From: Pumilibacter intestinalis
GTDB lineage: Bacteria > Bacillota > Clostridia > Christensenellales > Pumilibacteraceae
Direction of reading: 5' to 3'
NCBI RefSeq assembly: GCF_943193005.1
Contig: NZ_CALPCH010000017.1
Coordinates: 1-50,858, forward strand
DNA: 50,858 bases
A program made the translations under genes and the position numbers. Of the stretch, positions 7,691 to 17,036 are shown in pieces. How positions within the stretch are numbered: the stretch's first letter is position 1; each line of letters opens with the position of its first letter. A model generated the notes under the pieces. It worked only from the letters and a program-made list of their open reading frames with translations, searched no databases and was not told the origin of the DNA.

Positions 7691-9589
7691 TTACTCGCCG
7701 ACCGATTTGTTTATACATATGATATAGGATTGCCCCGCCGCTACGTTAAATTCCGCGCCGCTTTCGCTAAGCTCGCGCCCTGTTGCCGTAACACTCATGC
7801 CGCAGTCTTTGCACGCAGCGCAATACGTTGTATCCGCGTTAAGTCCGCGGAAAAATGCGCGGTAACTCTTTTTTTCGCAGTTTTCGGGAACAAACACCAT
7901 AGCCATGCCCTTTTGCCTTTCGGAGTCGAAAAACTCGAAAGCTTTAACGTGCACGTCGTCGCGCGTGGGCTTTTCCCACTCGTAATAGTCGCACAAAAAC
8001 AAATCGGCTATCCCTCGCCACTCGTCGATGCACTTTTTCATGCGGGCGAAATCCGTTTTACGGGCGTCCGCCATGGGCACGCACGCCACAAGGCATGCGT
8101 TCATTACCGAGCGCGCGCCGTAATCGCTCGCCATAGCCGCGGGAGAAAGCCAGTTCTTAACATACGGGAACCACCGCCATATAATCTGTTGCATGTAAAT
8201 ATGCCCGTTAAAATCGGCAGGGCTTACGTCCTGATGGTCGGAGTAGTGCAAAGGCACCATAAAGCGCATTGTGTCAAGGTCGCACCTGCCGCCGCCCGAC
8301 GCGCACGTATCCATCAATATATCGCCGCAAGCGGAACGTATAGCCGAATAATATTCAAGCAACCCCGTGCAATAACGGTTTTCGGCAATGCCTTTTCGGT
8401 CGGCTTCGTCGGCGTTTTTCCACACCTCGAAGGGCGGAATATTGCAGTCCTGACGGTAAATATCCACGCCCGCCGTATCCATTACATTATACACGCGCTT
8501 TATGAGCCAACGACGGCAACTCTCGTTTCCCAAATCGAGCATTTGCGCCGTAAGAGTAGTGCCGCACCAATCGTAAGCGTATACGCCGAGTATCCAGTTG
8601 CGGTCAAAGTCGGGGTGCGCGCCGAAAAACTCCTCCCAATGCTCGGGCGGCGTGCGTATAATTTCGGGCTCGAACCACAGCATTAGTTCTTTGCCGTTTT
8701 CTTTGAGCGATTTGCCGAAAGCGTGCAAGCCGTCGGGAAACGCCTCGCCGTTCATCTCGAAATTAACTCCGTGATACCACTGCCCTAAGCGGTTATGCGC
8801 TCCCGTGCCGTCCGTTCCCCAACCCGCGTCAAACCACCAAAAATCGTAATTTACGCCGTTAATATCGTAAACGCGGCGCATTTGCTCCACGTTTTGCGCC
8901 GTCAATCCCTCGCACTGCCCGTTAAAAACTCCCAACTTAGGGCGCAAGCGTTCGCCTTTAACCTTTGGCATAACGTGCTTAAAATAAAACCGTCGCCATA
9001 CGTTTACGCTATCGGTTTCATAAGGCAACAGCAGCAAAGCGGGCAATCCGAACTTTTCGCCCGCCTTAAAAAAGGTATGCACTCCGTACTGCCCCGCTCT
9101 CATCTGCGTTCCGTTGCCCACCGACTCAAACTCGGCTTGCCAAGTCCCTTGCCAACTCAACGCCGCAATGGTTTTCGTTTTGTCGGTTTCTATGCGGTAA
9201 TAGGGAAAATACACGTGCGTAGGTCTGCCGTCGAGCGCACGGTGAATTATAGAGCTTTCCGTTATACTCTTTTCATACTCCTCGAACTCGAGGTCCTTGT
9301 CGCCGTAATTTCCTATCAGCTTGCCGTTTTGTCCGTCTAACAATACACGCCATTCAATCCCGTCGAATATCTCCGTGTCTTTATGCGCATAAATTTCGGC
9401 GCGTAACTCCGTTGCCCCGAACGCCGCATATTCGGTATGCGTTATTTTCCAGCCCGTTCCGCTCTCAGTGTGCACGCAATCGTAAGTTGTAACAACCGTA
9501 TCTCCGCGCTCCGTTTTTTCGCAACTCATCTTTTCCAATTTTTCGGATTTGCTTTTGCCGTTATATGCAAACCATACGCTTATTTCCAT
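7691..9589 (-). CDS. GH36-family alpha-galactosidase, cytoplasmic
   Basis: A 632-residue enzyme without signal peptide. The family signatures are clear: WWFDAGW, LMLWFEPEII, a nucleophile Asp381 in DIYRQDCN, and the acid/base region DTCASGGGRCD (Asp437; Cys replaces the usual Phe before the Asp). It is somewhat shorter than the common 700-750-residue members, mainly in the N-terminal beta-sandwich. It should release alpha-galactose (or a related alpha-sugar) from imported oligosaccharides. The start at 9589 is preceded by AAAGGAT. Although last in the long minus-strand run, it has its own -10 box and operator in the 78-base gap before it. Confidence 0.88.
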   Translation of the reverse strand: MEISVWFAYNGKSKSEKLEKMSCEKTERGDTVVTTYDCVHTESGTGWKITHTEYAAFGATELRAEIYAHKDTEIFDGIEWRVLLDGQNGKLIGNYGDKDLEFEEYEKSITESSIIHRALDGRPTHVYFPYYRIETDKTKTIAALSWQGTWQAEFESVGNGTQMRAGQYGVHTFFKAGEKFGLPALLLLPYETDSVNVWRRFYFKHVMPKVKGERLRPKLGVFNGQCEGLTAQNVEQMRRVYDINGVNYDFWWFDAGWGTDGTGAHNRLGQWYHGVNFEMNGEAFPDGLHAFGKSLKENGKELMLWFEPEIIRTPPEHWEEFFGAHPDFDRNWILGVYAYDWCGTTLTAQMLDLGNESCRRWLIKRVYNVMDTAGVDIYRQDCNIPPFEVWKNADEADRKGIAENRYCTGLLEYYSAIRSACGDILMDTCASGGGRCDLDTMRFMVPLHYSDHQDVSPADFNGHIYMQQIIWRWFPYVKNWLSPAAMASDYGARSVMNACLVACVPMADARKTDFARMKKCIDEWRGIADLFLCDYYEWEKPTRDDVHVKAFEFFDSERQKGMAMVFVPENCEKKSYRAFFRGLNADTTYCAACKDCGMSVTATGRELSESGAEFNVAAGQSYIICINKSVGE

Positions 9590-9623
9590 CGCGATTTTTA
9601 TCCTTTTCGGTTTCTATAATCAC

Positions 9624-9684
9624 ATTATAGCATACTTTTGCCAAAACAACCATGTAAAAATCCGATATTAAATTGTAAAATCCC
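9624..9684 (-). promoter_or_regulatory. Promoter and operator copy 2, before GH36
   Basis: On the minus strand there is GGGATTTTACAATTT, then GGATTTTTACATGGT, then TATAAT (9629-9624). The -35 at 17 bases is TGGTTG, as weak as the TGGTAA of copy 1. ATGG-to-TATAAT spacing is 24 bases in both copies. The operator's distal half overlaps the last codons of the phosphodiesterase gene. Confidence 0.65.
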
Positions 9685-11542
9685 TTCGAGCGGTCACGCC
9701 GTTTCGGCGGCGTTTGCAATCCGCCGCGAGCGCCGAGGCGCACAGTAATAAAATTGCCATTCCTCCCGCCGTTGCGTTTGCCGAAGAACCGCAACCGCTT
9801 TTTTGCGGCTCTTCTTGCGGCAAAGGCGCGGGCGGCGCGACTTTGGAGGTAATCAAGATAGGCTCGCTCAACAGCGTGTATGCGGGTTGAGCGTTGGCAT
9901 ACGCGAGCACTATTGTTGCGTTCCCCTCGCCCGCCGCCGAGAAATAGCCGTTTTCGTCCATGCTCAGTTCCAAATCGCCGCCGAGTACCTTAAAGGAATA
10001 TGCCGTTTCCGCTCGTGCGCCGCCGAAGGTTTCGCGCTCGCAACTTATCACGAATTTTGTTTGCGGCGATACCGCAATCTCGTTGCTTTCGGGCACTAAG
10101 CGTTTTACCCACGCAGTCATCCAACCGCAGTAATCAAGCGTTACGCCGCCCATGCCCATAAAAAAGTAATCTTTGTAAACGTCTTGATTGCGGAAAGTCC
10201 ACGGCCATACCGTAATGCCGCAACCGTTCCACTCGGCAACGTTGTTTGTATTCAGTCCGGTATACGAGGGATTGAACGTAGCGTTGAACGGATTGACTTT
10301 GCGCAGTATATCGCCCGCGGCTTCTCCCTTGTAATCGTACAAAAATCCGAGCGAAATTTCGGGCATTTGCTTCCGCGCTTCCGCCAAATACCTGCTATCG
10401 AAAGCAATGATTGTGCATTGCGACGAAAAATCGTACTGTTCGATTTTTTCCCGCAAGCGTTGTATAATCGCCGTTTTGCTTCCCTTTATCTCGATGAATA
10501 AGTTGCAGTCCTCTCCCTTGAACTTTTGCATAAAGTCGTCCAGGGTGGGAATGGGGTCGGATACGCTCGAGCCCATAGCGGAAGACCCCACAACGCGGTA
10601 CTGCCTTATTTCCGAAAGAGTCATTTCCTCCACTTTGCCCGTTCCGTTCGTGGTGCGGTTCAAGTCGGGGTCGTGCATTACTATGATTTCGTTGTCGGCG
10701 GAAAGATAAACGTCTATTTCCACGGTGTCCGCGCCGCCCTCGGTATACGCCGCCCACGCGGCTTCCACGGTGTTTTCGTGATACTCCGAGCCGTCTTTGC
10801 GCTTCAAGCCCGAAAGCCCGCGGTGCGCGATAATAATCGGGGGCGCGAAAACCTCGCTCCCCAACTCCCTCGCCGCCGCAACCGTTTGAGCGGGATTTTG
10901 CGACAACAGACCGTTTGCGCCCGCGCCCAAAGCCAAAGCAGTTTCGGTTGCGTTGCTCGCGGTCGCCCACACCGCAAAAGACAGCCTGCGCAAAAAGCGC
11001 ACTCCCTCCGCGCTCACAGAGCCGGATAACAGCACCGCCCGCGCCCAAGCCGCGTTTGCCGTGCGCCGTATTGCGTCCCAATCCTCTTGCGTTTCGGCGG
11101 GCAACGAGCGGCAATCGAGCATACCGCTCACGCTTACGGCTTTTTCGCGCACTTTGGCGAGCAGTTCGGGTTTGGCGGAAGCAACGACCGCCTCGGTTAC
11201 CGATTGCGACACCAACCACTGCGCCAAGTTCGTAGCGGCAACTGCGTTGCTCACGTAGTACACGGGCGTGCGCTCCCCCGTTTCCAGCGCTCCTATGTGC
11301 GCAATAACGCTTCCGTCCGCGTCCACCGCGTTCAAGTCGGCGTCTACCCGAATAAGCAAATCGGTTGCCGCGGAGTCGAACTCGCCGTTTTTTGCAACTT
11401 CCTGCATAACGGGCGGCAAATACGGCAAAGGCGAAGGATTTCCCTCCGCCCGAGCCGATACGCCGCCTATCGACCATGCCGTGCCGAGCACTGCCGCGGT
11501 AAGCAACAGTGCAAGCATAGCCGTAACGGTTTTTCTTTTCAT
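9668..11542 (-). CDS. Surface glycerophosphodiester phosphodiesterase-like protein with Cys-type C-terminal anchor
   Basis: A 624-residue secreted protein. After the signal peptide (about 1-30) comes a degenerate GDPD-like barrel (about 50-225) that keeps the ending pattern GAGANGLLSQNP but lacks catalytic residues. The second barrel (about 235-475) is intact: HRG (His240), HENTVEAAW, TVEIDVYLS and VMHDPDLNRTTNGTG. A beta-rich segment follows, then KSGCGSSANATAGG, a membrane helix and a basic tail. The family hydrolyses glycerophosphodiesters with a divalent metal. In this locus it may act on a phosphodiester-decorated polymer such as teichoic acid or phosphoglycan, which is inference. It starts 3 bases after the preceding stop. 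Confidence 0.85.
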   Translation of the reverse strand: MKRKTVTAMLALLLTAAVLGTAWSIGGVSARAEGNPSPLPYLPPVMQEVAKNGEFDSAATDLLIRVDADLNAVDADGSVIAHIGALETGERTPVYYVSNAVAATNLAQWLVSQSVTEAVVASAKPELLAKVREKAVSVSGMLDCRSLPAETQEDWDAIRRTANAAWARAVLLSGSVSAEGVRFLRRLSFAVWATASNATETALALGAGANGLLSQNPAQTVAAARELGSEVFAPPIIIAHRGLSGLKRKDGSEYHENTVEAAWAAYTEGGADTVEIDVYLSADNEIIVMHDPDLNRTTNGTGKVEEMTLSEIRQYRVVGSSAMGSSVSDPIPTLDDFMQKFKGEDCNLFIEIKGSKTAIIQRLREKIEQYDFSSQCTIIAFDSRYLAEARKQMPEISLGFLYDYKGEAAGDILRKVNPFNATFNPSYTGLNTNNVAEWNGCGITVWPWTFRNQDVYKDYFFMGMGGVTLDYCGWMTAWVKRLVPESNEIAVSPQTKFVISCERETFGGARAETAYSFKVLGGDLELSMDENGYFSAAGEGNATIVLAYANAQPAYTLLSEPILITSKVAPPAPLPQEEPQKSGCGSSANATAGGMAILLLCASALAADCKRRRNGVTARRDFTI

Positions 11543-11545
11543 ATT

Positions 11546-14500
11546 TTACTCCTTACCGTCCGCCTTCGATTTTTTGCGAAGGGCAATCAATGCCGCGCCG
11601 CACAGCGCAAGCGTTACGCCTATGCCGCCCGCCGTGGCGTTGACCGCGCTGTCGCAACCGCCGCACCCCTGCAATTCGATTTGCTCGTTTTGCAAAGGTT
11701 CGGAAAATTCCAACGCGTACTCCATTTGCTTATCCGCGCCCGCCGTTTGCTCGGTGCACACTTGCAACAACAGGTTTTTGCCGTCAAACTTCAAGTCGCC
11801 GAGAGCCAACGAAACCGACGGTTCGTCCGCCACGGTAACAGACAACTGCGAGTCGGAAAGGGATATGCGCACCGAATTTGCGGCAAACGCGCTCAACCGC
11901 AAGCCCGTGCCGTAGTTTCCCGCCGACTGCCCGCTTGCGTCGAATATTTCAATCTCCGCCCAAAGTTTATTACGGGTAAACGCGCTCTCCTCCGCGCCGT
12001 TGGGACGAATACGGAACACCGCCGAAGTGCCGTTTTGCACGTCGTAAAAACGGAACGCAACGTATGCCGCGGAATTGCCGCTCGGCGCGCCCGTATCGTA
12101 GTAGCCCGTAGTATTCGTAACGGTAAGCGTTGCGTTAAAACCCGCCGTGAGGTCTTGCATTTTTTCAATCGCCAACGCGCCCGCGCCCGAAACCTCGAAC
12201 TTTTTGCCGTTTGTGAATTTAGCCGTAAGTCCGCCGAGCAAAGCATAGCCGTTTTCGAAGCCGTAGTGCACGGCGTAGAAAGGCACCAAGCTCGCCTCGG
12301 TTTGCAAGTAGTAGCCGTATATTCCCTTTTCTTTTTCGGAAAGCGCCGCCGCTTTCAACGTAAGCACGCCGCCCGAAAACTCGTATAAGTCGGCGTTCAA
12401 TTCTTCTTCGGTTTCGCCGCTAACCACGTTTATGAAAGTTTCGCCCGCCAAATCGAACTTGTATTCGATATCCGCACCGCCGAAGTATTTCACCGCGCTC
12501 TCGCCGTCGGCAATCTTGGCATTTGAAACGCTCGAACCCGAATGCGCGGGAACGTGCACTTCGGTAGCCGTATCGCCGCTTTTAACGGTAAACGCAATAT
12601 CGGTTGCAAACGCAATGGTGCGCATAAACGAGCCTTTTACGGTAACGGTATCGCCCGAAACCGAGTAATCGGTATCTTTTACGAGTTCTTTGCCGCGGTG
12701 CTCTATGCGCAAGTCGTTGTTCTTCAAGTTTTTCACGTCGAACGAAATATCGGTGTTTGATTTAAGTTCGTATTCGGGTTCGCCGTCAGGATAGTACACC
12801 GCAACCGCGTTTACGTTTTTATTCATTGTAAAGCTCGTAACGGTAGCGCAGAAAATACTCAAATACGCTTTGCCGCCCGCAAAATCGCTTTGCTTTATCG
12901 TAACTTCGCCCGTACTGCGGAACGCGTCCGTCAAATCGTTGCCGTTCACCTTAAAGTACGACTCCTCCGCGGTCTTGCCTATGCCTATTTCGAGCACGTT
13001 ATTGTTGTAGCGGTTCAGGTATTGCCCCATGCCCACAACGCCCGACGATACGAAACCCGCCGACGCGCCCCAACGTGCGGGCTCGGAAGCGTTGGGCACC
13101 ATATCGAGCACTTTTATTTTGCTGGGCGTTGCCGTTTGTATCTCGTTGCAATACTCTACGCCGTAAGGATTATCGTTGAAATCGAACAATATCCAACCGC
13201 CCTCGGTATACGCGCCGTATTCGATGAAGATAGGTTTCGTAACGTCTAACGCCTCGGCGTAGAACGCCCGCCCCGCACGCGAATATGCGCCGCCTATGCG
13301 AGTGCCGTCTACGGCAAAATCGTAACCGTTCATGGTGAAGTTGCGCCAAATGCCCTCTTCTTCTATAGTTCCTTTGCCCGCGCGCGTTTGCCAACCGCTT
13401 TCCGCCGCGGTAAATACGGGGAATTCCAACGTGCCGTTTTTGGTTTCTATTCCGTACCAGTACGCGCCCGCCTCGCACTTGTTAAGGTACTCTTTAGTAA
13501 GCGTGAGCGTGTATATATCGCCGTTTTGGGTAAGCGTTACGCCGTCGTCTTGCAACGGCGCTCTGTCGCGCTTGTCTTTATCTATGGGAGCCAATCCGCG
13601 CGAAAGAAGCGGCGTGTCTTTGTCGGCATATTCGAACTTAACCGCCACGTCGGACTGATGATTGCCGTGCAAAACGCGGATTTGCGGTTGCCCGCCCACA
13701 AACTCGGGAGCTTCGCCGCTCTTTACCGTAATGTTTTGCTTGTACGTGCCTTTCGCGTTGCTCACCGATACGTAAGCCCCGCGCGACGGCCAGTTAACTT
13801 TGGCGATTGCCGAAGCCTTGAGCGTAACCGTGCCCTTGCCGTCGTTTTGACCCGAAGGCTCAACGGTAAAATCATCGGCGGCAAAGGTGTATTCCTCGGC
13901 GTTGTACTGTGCTGCCTTTAAGGTAAATTCGCCGTCGAAAGCGTTTATATATTGCATGGCAAGCGATTGTTCGTTTCCGCTTAGCAAGTTAAAACTTTGG
14001 GGCGTTGCGCTCGTAATAACGGGCGCAAGCGGCGACGACATCGCCAACCCGCGCGAATTAGGCGACCAAATGAAAAATTTGGCTTCGCCGCTCGCAAATT
14101 TTTCCCGCATATTCTCGGCGGCTAATTCTATTTTTTGCCCGTCGAATATCACGTAGGAAACGTCGCCCTCCGCACCCGTTCCCATATACAGCGTTAAATA
14201 GTGCGTAACGCCTATCTTAGTGGAAAAACGGCGACTTTCTTCGGGCGTGTCCGCCACGTAACCGCGGTTTACCGTTACCCACTTATCTTGCAATTTCAAT
14301 TCCAAGGGAGCGGAAGCGGCGGGCACGGTTTGCATGTTTTTCCAGTTTGCAATAGCCGCGCTGTCCGCCAAAGTTACGTAGGTTGCGTGCTCTGCTTTGC
14401 CCGTTCCGTCGTCGCGGAACGCAAACGATATCTCTTTCGTTACGTCTAACGCCGTATCGTTTACGGTCACGCCGTCTATACCCAATAAGAACGACGAATA

Positions 14501-14674
14501 TCCGTCCACGGCGGTAAGTCCTCGATTTTCGTGCACGTTGTCGCCCACCACCCAACCGTTTATATCGGCGTCGGGCTCGGCGGCAAACGCAAATGCCGTA
14601 AACGCCAAACAGCAGACAAGTGCCGCCAAAATGCCGATACAGCACAAAAACATTTTTTTCTTCGTCTTTACCAT
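11546..14674 (-). CDS. Large surface protein with X2-like and concanavalin-like modules, Cys-type anchor
   Basis: A 1042-residue protein that I cannot assign to a known enzyme. It has a signal peptide (to about residue 32) and beta-rich regions at about 35-215 and 427-620 that share patterns (ALDVTKxxxF, later SYVIFDGQKI or ESYFKVNGNDL) with the protein encoded at 14756. An X2-like Ig domain lies at about 630-700 (NDLRIEHRGKELVKDTDYSV), and a laminin-G/concanavalin-like region at about 800-990. The C-terminus is LQGCGGCDSAVNATAGG, a helix, then RKKSKADGKE. The start was set at MVKTKKK because AAAGGAG precedes it. It probably binds carbohydrate at the surface. No catalytic motif was seen. Confidence 0.75.
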   Translation of the reverse strand: MVKTKKKMFLCCIGILAALVCCLAFTAFAFAAEPDADINGWVVGDNVHENRGLTAVDGYSSFLLGIDGVTVNDTALDVTKEISFAFRDDGTGKAEHATYVTLADSAAIANWKNMQTVPAASAPLELKLQDKWVTVNRGYVADTPEESRRFSTKIGVTHYLTLYMGTGAEGDVSYVIFDGQKIELAAENMREKFASGEAKFFIWSPNSRGLAMSSPLAPVITSATPQSFNLLSGNEQSLAMQYINAFDGEFTLKAAQYNAEEYTFAADDFTVEPSGQNDGKGTVTLKASAIAKVNWPSRGAYVSVSNAKGTYKQNITVKSGEAPEFVGGQPQIRVLHGNHQSDVAVKFEYADKDTPLLSRGLAPIDKDKRDRAPLQDDGVTLTQNGDIYTLTLTKEYLNKCEAGAYWYGIETKNGTLEFPVFTAAESGWQTRAGKGTIEEEGIWRNFTMNGYDFAVDGTRIGGAYSRAGRAFYAEALDVTKPIFIEYGAYTEGGWILFDFNDNPYGVEYCNEIQTATPSKIKVLDMVPNASEPARWGASAGFVSSGVVGMGQYLNRYNNNVLEIGIGKTAEESYFKVNGNDLTDAFRSTGEVTIKQSDFAGGKAYLSIFCATVTSFTMNKNVNAVAVYYPDGEPEYELKSNTDISFDVKNLKNNDLRIEHRGKELVKDTDYSVSGDTVTVKGSFMRTIAFATDIAFTVKSGDTATEVHVPAHSGSSVSNAKIADGESAVKYFGGADIEYKFDLAGETFINVVSGETEEELNADLYEFSGGVLTLKAAALSEKEKGIYGYYLQTEASLVPFYAVHYGFENGYALLGGLTAKFTNGKKFEVSGAGALAIEKMQDLTAGFNATLTVTNTTGYYDTGAPSGNSAAYVAFRFYDVQNGTSAVFRIRPNGAEESAFTRNKLWAEIEIFDASGQSAGNYGTGLRLSAFAANSVRISLSDSQLSVTVADEPSVSLALGDLKFDGKNLLLQVCTEQTAGADKQMEYALEFSEPLQNEQIELQGCGGCDSAVNATAGGIGVTLALCGAALIALRKKSKADGKE

Positions 14675-14700
14675 ACTACTCCTTTTTATAACGTGCCGTA

Positions 14701-14734
14701 GCATGCCGAACGGAATAGCCGCCGTTCGGCATGC
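14701..14734. other. Perfect 13-bp intercistronic hairpin
   Basis: GCATGCCGAACGG (14701-14713) pairs with 14722-14734 around an 8-base loop. It lies in the 81-base gap between the two surface-protein genes. No U-tract follows on the minus strand, so it looks more like an mRNA-stabilising or processing hairpin than a terminator. Confidence 0.75.
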
Positions 14735-14755
14735 GTCGCACGTTTGCTTTACGCG

Positions 14756-17017
14756 TTACTTGCTTGCTTTCTTCTTGTATCTTATGCCTATGAGGGCAGC
14801 GCCGCCGAGAAGCGTTGCAAGGGCAATGGCTAAAGTCCCCCCCCCGCTCAGACTGCCGCCGCAACCGCTCTTTTCGGGTTCTGCGGGTTTATCCGCCGCC
14901 TTTACCGTTATAATGCACTGAGCCGTTTTGCCGTTGCAATCAACCGTAACCGTCACTATGCCTTCGCCTACCGCGGTAACGGTTATTTTTCCGCTGTTGT
15001 CGGAAGCTACCTCGTATGTGGCAACAGAGTTCTTGCCGCCGTTCGACCACTCGAAAGTTACCTCTTCGGTAACGTTTTCGGGCGAATACGCAGCCGTAAG
15101 CGTGAGCGTTTCGCCCACTTTAATCTCCGCCGAAAGTTTATCGAGAGTTACGCTTTCCACCGTAACGTGCGATACTTCCACCGTGCAAGCAGCCGAATAT
15201 CCGTCCGCGGTTACGGTAACGATAGCCGTACCCGGTTTCAATGCTCTTATTTTGCCGTTTTCCACCGAAACAACGCTTGTATCCGAACTGCTCCAGCTAA
15301 CTGCGGGCGCGGTTTCGCCTTTGGATATAACCTGCGCCGCAAGCGTTTTTTCCGAGTTCACGGTCATTGCCGTTTCGGCAGTATCCAAAATCACCGCCGT
15401 GCCCGTCTTAATTTCGGAAATGGCGAAATCTCTGTGTCCGTTGAGCGCCCACAAGCCGAGATACGCCACGTGTTTGCCGTTTGTTTCGAAATCTGCGAGC
15501 GTGGCGTTGTAATCGATTTTAACGCCGTTTATATACACAAACGATTTGTCGTTCTCTTCTCCGCCGCCTACGTATACGATAACTTCCGCTTCTTCGTCTA
15601 CCGCTACGGGGAAAACTCTTGATTTATCTTCCGCGCTTACCTGAGTCGTTTCCGTTTTTACCTCGTTAAGCCCGTAGTAGAAGGCGATTTTACCCGGATT
15701 GCCGTCTTTCACGTTAGCCAAGCCGTCGCGTTGCGTTTGGTTCATAAAGTTGAACATCGTTTTGGCTTCGGCATTTTCCGCTCCGCCGATTTTTACCTTG
15801 AAATGCACGGGACCTTTATCCAAGTCGAGCGCGGTCTTGTTCCAAGTTGCCGTAGCGTCGCCCGTGGTAAACTTAGTAATTTTGGTAGTTTCGTCGTAGC
15901 TGTACGAGTCCTTTACAATGCTCGGCTTTTGCCACGCCGCTCTGGGGCTTTCGTTCGTAAGCCAACCGCTTCTTTCGTCGTACCCGCAAACGGTAAGTTC
16001 GCATTCAGCCTTTACCGCGTCTTTGCTTGTATCTTCTTTATCCGAAACATAGCAAATTATCTTTGCCGTGCCGCCTTTTACGGGCGTGATTTCACCCGTG
16101 GTTTCGTTTACCGTTGCAATTGCCGTATCCGACGAACGCCACTTATAATCGGTTGCATTCGGATAATCGGCTTGCAATCCGCTATTAGCCGTGTAGGTAA
16201 GCGTTTTGGTTTCGCCCACGTCTAACCGCAAAGAAGGCTCTATTTCCAACATATACGGTAATTTAGGTTTGGCAACTGCCTGCGGCTCGGAAATTTCCAA
16301 AGCACCCATACAACCGCCGCCTTGATAAGCGTATAAGTATGCAAGATAATTTTCTTCCACCTTAAATGTTGTCGCCGTTAAGTTGGGCACCTTAAACACC
16401 AAGTTATCTACCATTACGAACGAGAAATCGTCGCCGCCCGTGCCCGCATAAATATAAACGTCATGCGTTTGCGTAGCGTCCAAACCGGTGATTTCCTTTT
16501 TGCTGTTGGAGAAACCGTTCACTTCGTAATGGTGCCATACCGTACCCGCTTCATCTACGCACACGGAAACAGGCATACCTTGAGCCTCGTTTCCCGTCGG
16601 ATTTAAGCGGTGACCGCTCTCAAACATAGCTTGCGTAGCAAGCGTAAACCATAAGTTGTTTGCCGCCGTTTTATAAGTGAATTTCACCGCTTTACCGCCC
16701 GTAATATCCAACTCCGAACGGTTCAAAAACGCCTTATTCTCTCCTAACGTAACATGCGTGCGACCTGTTGTCTGGTCAATTTCGTTATACTCGGCAACGC
16801 CGTACGACCATGACCCTGCCTCCTCCGTAGTGCGCCAACCGTTGGCGTCCCACGAGCTGTCCGCCAGTTGTTCGGGCGCGATAATGGGTGGTTGTGCATC
16901 CCAATTGTACCATGCCGCCGCATTGGTTGCGCCGATACCGCCTATAGCGAACACGCAACATATAATCAGCGCGAGTACTGCTATAAGCAGGCTTTTGTTT
17001 TTGCTCTTTACCATCAT
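14756..17017 (-). CDS. Surface protein with Big_2 Ig-like domains and Cys-type C-terminal anchor
   Basis: A 753-residue protein. Signal peptide about 1-34; unrecognised beta-rich modules at about 40-240 and 345-535 (SELDITGGKAVKF and ALDLDKGPVHFKV at matching points); Big_2-type domains at about 250-343, 540-620 and 622-715 (VGETKTLTYTAN, WSSSDTSVVSVENGKI, KPGTAIVTVTA). The end is EKSGCGGSLSGGG, a helix and RYKKKASK. Nine G on the coding strand encode the Gly run just before the helix, so slippage would remove the anchor. Start chosen at GGAGAAAAAAA-ATG. Likely a carbohydrate-binding or adhesive surface protein; no enzyme motif is visible. Confidence 0.8.
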   Translation of the reverse strand: MMVKSKNKSLLIAVLALIICCVFAIGGIGATNAAAWYNWDAQPPIIAPEQLADSSWDANGWRTTEEAGSWSYGVAEYNEIDQTTGRTHVTLGENKAFLNRSELDITGGKAVKFTYKTAANNLWFTLATQAMFESGHRLNPTGNEAQGMPVSVCVDEAGTVWHHYEVNGFSNSKKEITGLDATQTHDVYIYAGTGGDDFSFVMVDNLVFKVPNLTATTFKVEENYLAYLYAYQGGGCMGALEISEPQAVAKPKLPYMLEIEPSLRLDVGETKTLTYTANSGLQADYPNATDYKWRSSDTAIATVNETTGEITPVKGGTAKIICYVSDKEDTSKDAVKAECELTVCGYDERSGWLTNESPRAAWQKPSIVKDSYSYDETTKITKFTTGDATATWNKTALDLDKGPVHFKVKIGGAENAEAKTMFNFMNQTQRDGLANVKDGNPGKIAFYYGLNEVKTETTQVSAEDKSRVFPVAVDEEAEVIVYVGGGEENDKSFVYINGVKIDYNATLADFETNGKHVAYLGLWALNGHRDFAISEIKTGTAVILDTAETAMTVNSEKTLAAQVISKGETAPAVSWSSSDTSVVSVENGKIRALKPGTAIVTVTADGYSAACTVEVSHVTVESVTLDKLSAEIKVGETLTLTAAYSPENVTEEVTFEWSNGGKNSVATYEVASDNSGKITVTAVGEGIVTVTVDCNGKTAQCIITVKAADKPAEPEKSGCGGSLSGGGTLAIALATLLGGAALIGIRYKKKASK
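14837..14845 (-). repeat. G homopolymer (9) before the C-terminal anchor
   Basis: Nine G on the coding strand encode three Gly in SLSGGGTL, between the anchor Cys and the membrane helix. The frame is currently intact. Confidence 0.9.
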
Positions 17018-17036
17018 TTTTTTCTCCTTACTTTTT

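Noticed and set aside
7681-7697. CGAGTAAACTTTACTCG between the convergent AraC and GH36 genes as a terminator
   Set aside because: The perfect dyad leaves a one-base loop, and no clear U-tract follows on either strand. It includes both stop codons, so its symmetry may be coincidental.
14701-14734. Intercistronic hairpin as a terminator splitting the long locus
   Set aside because: No T-run follows on the transcribed strand, and the next gene has no evident promoter of its own.
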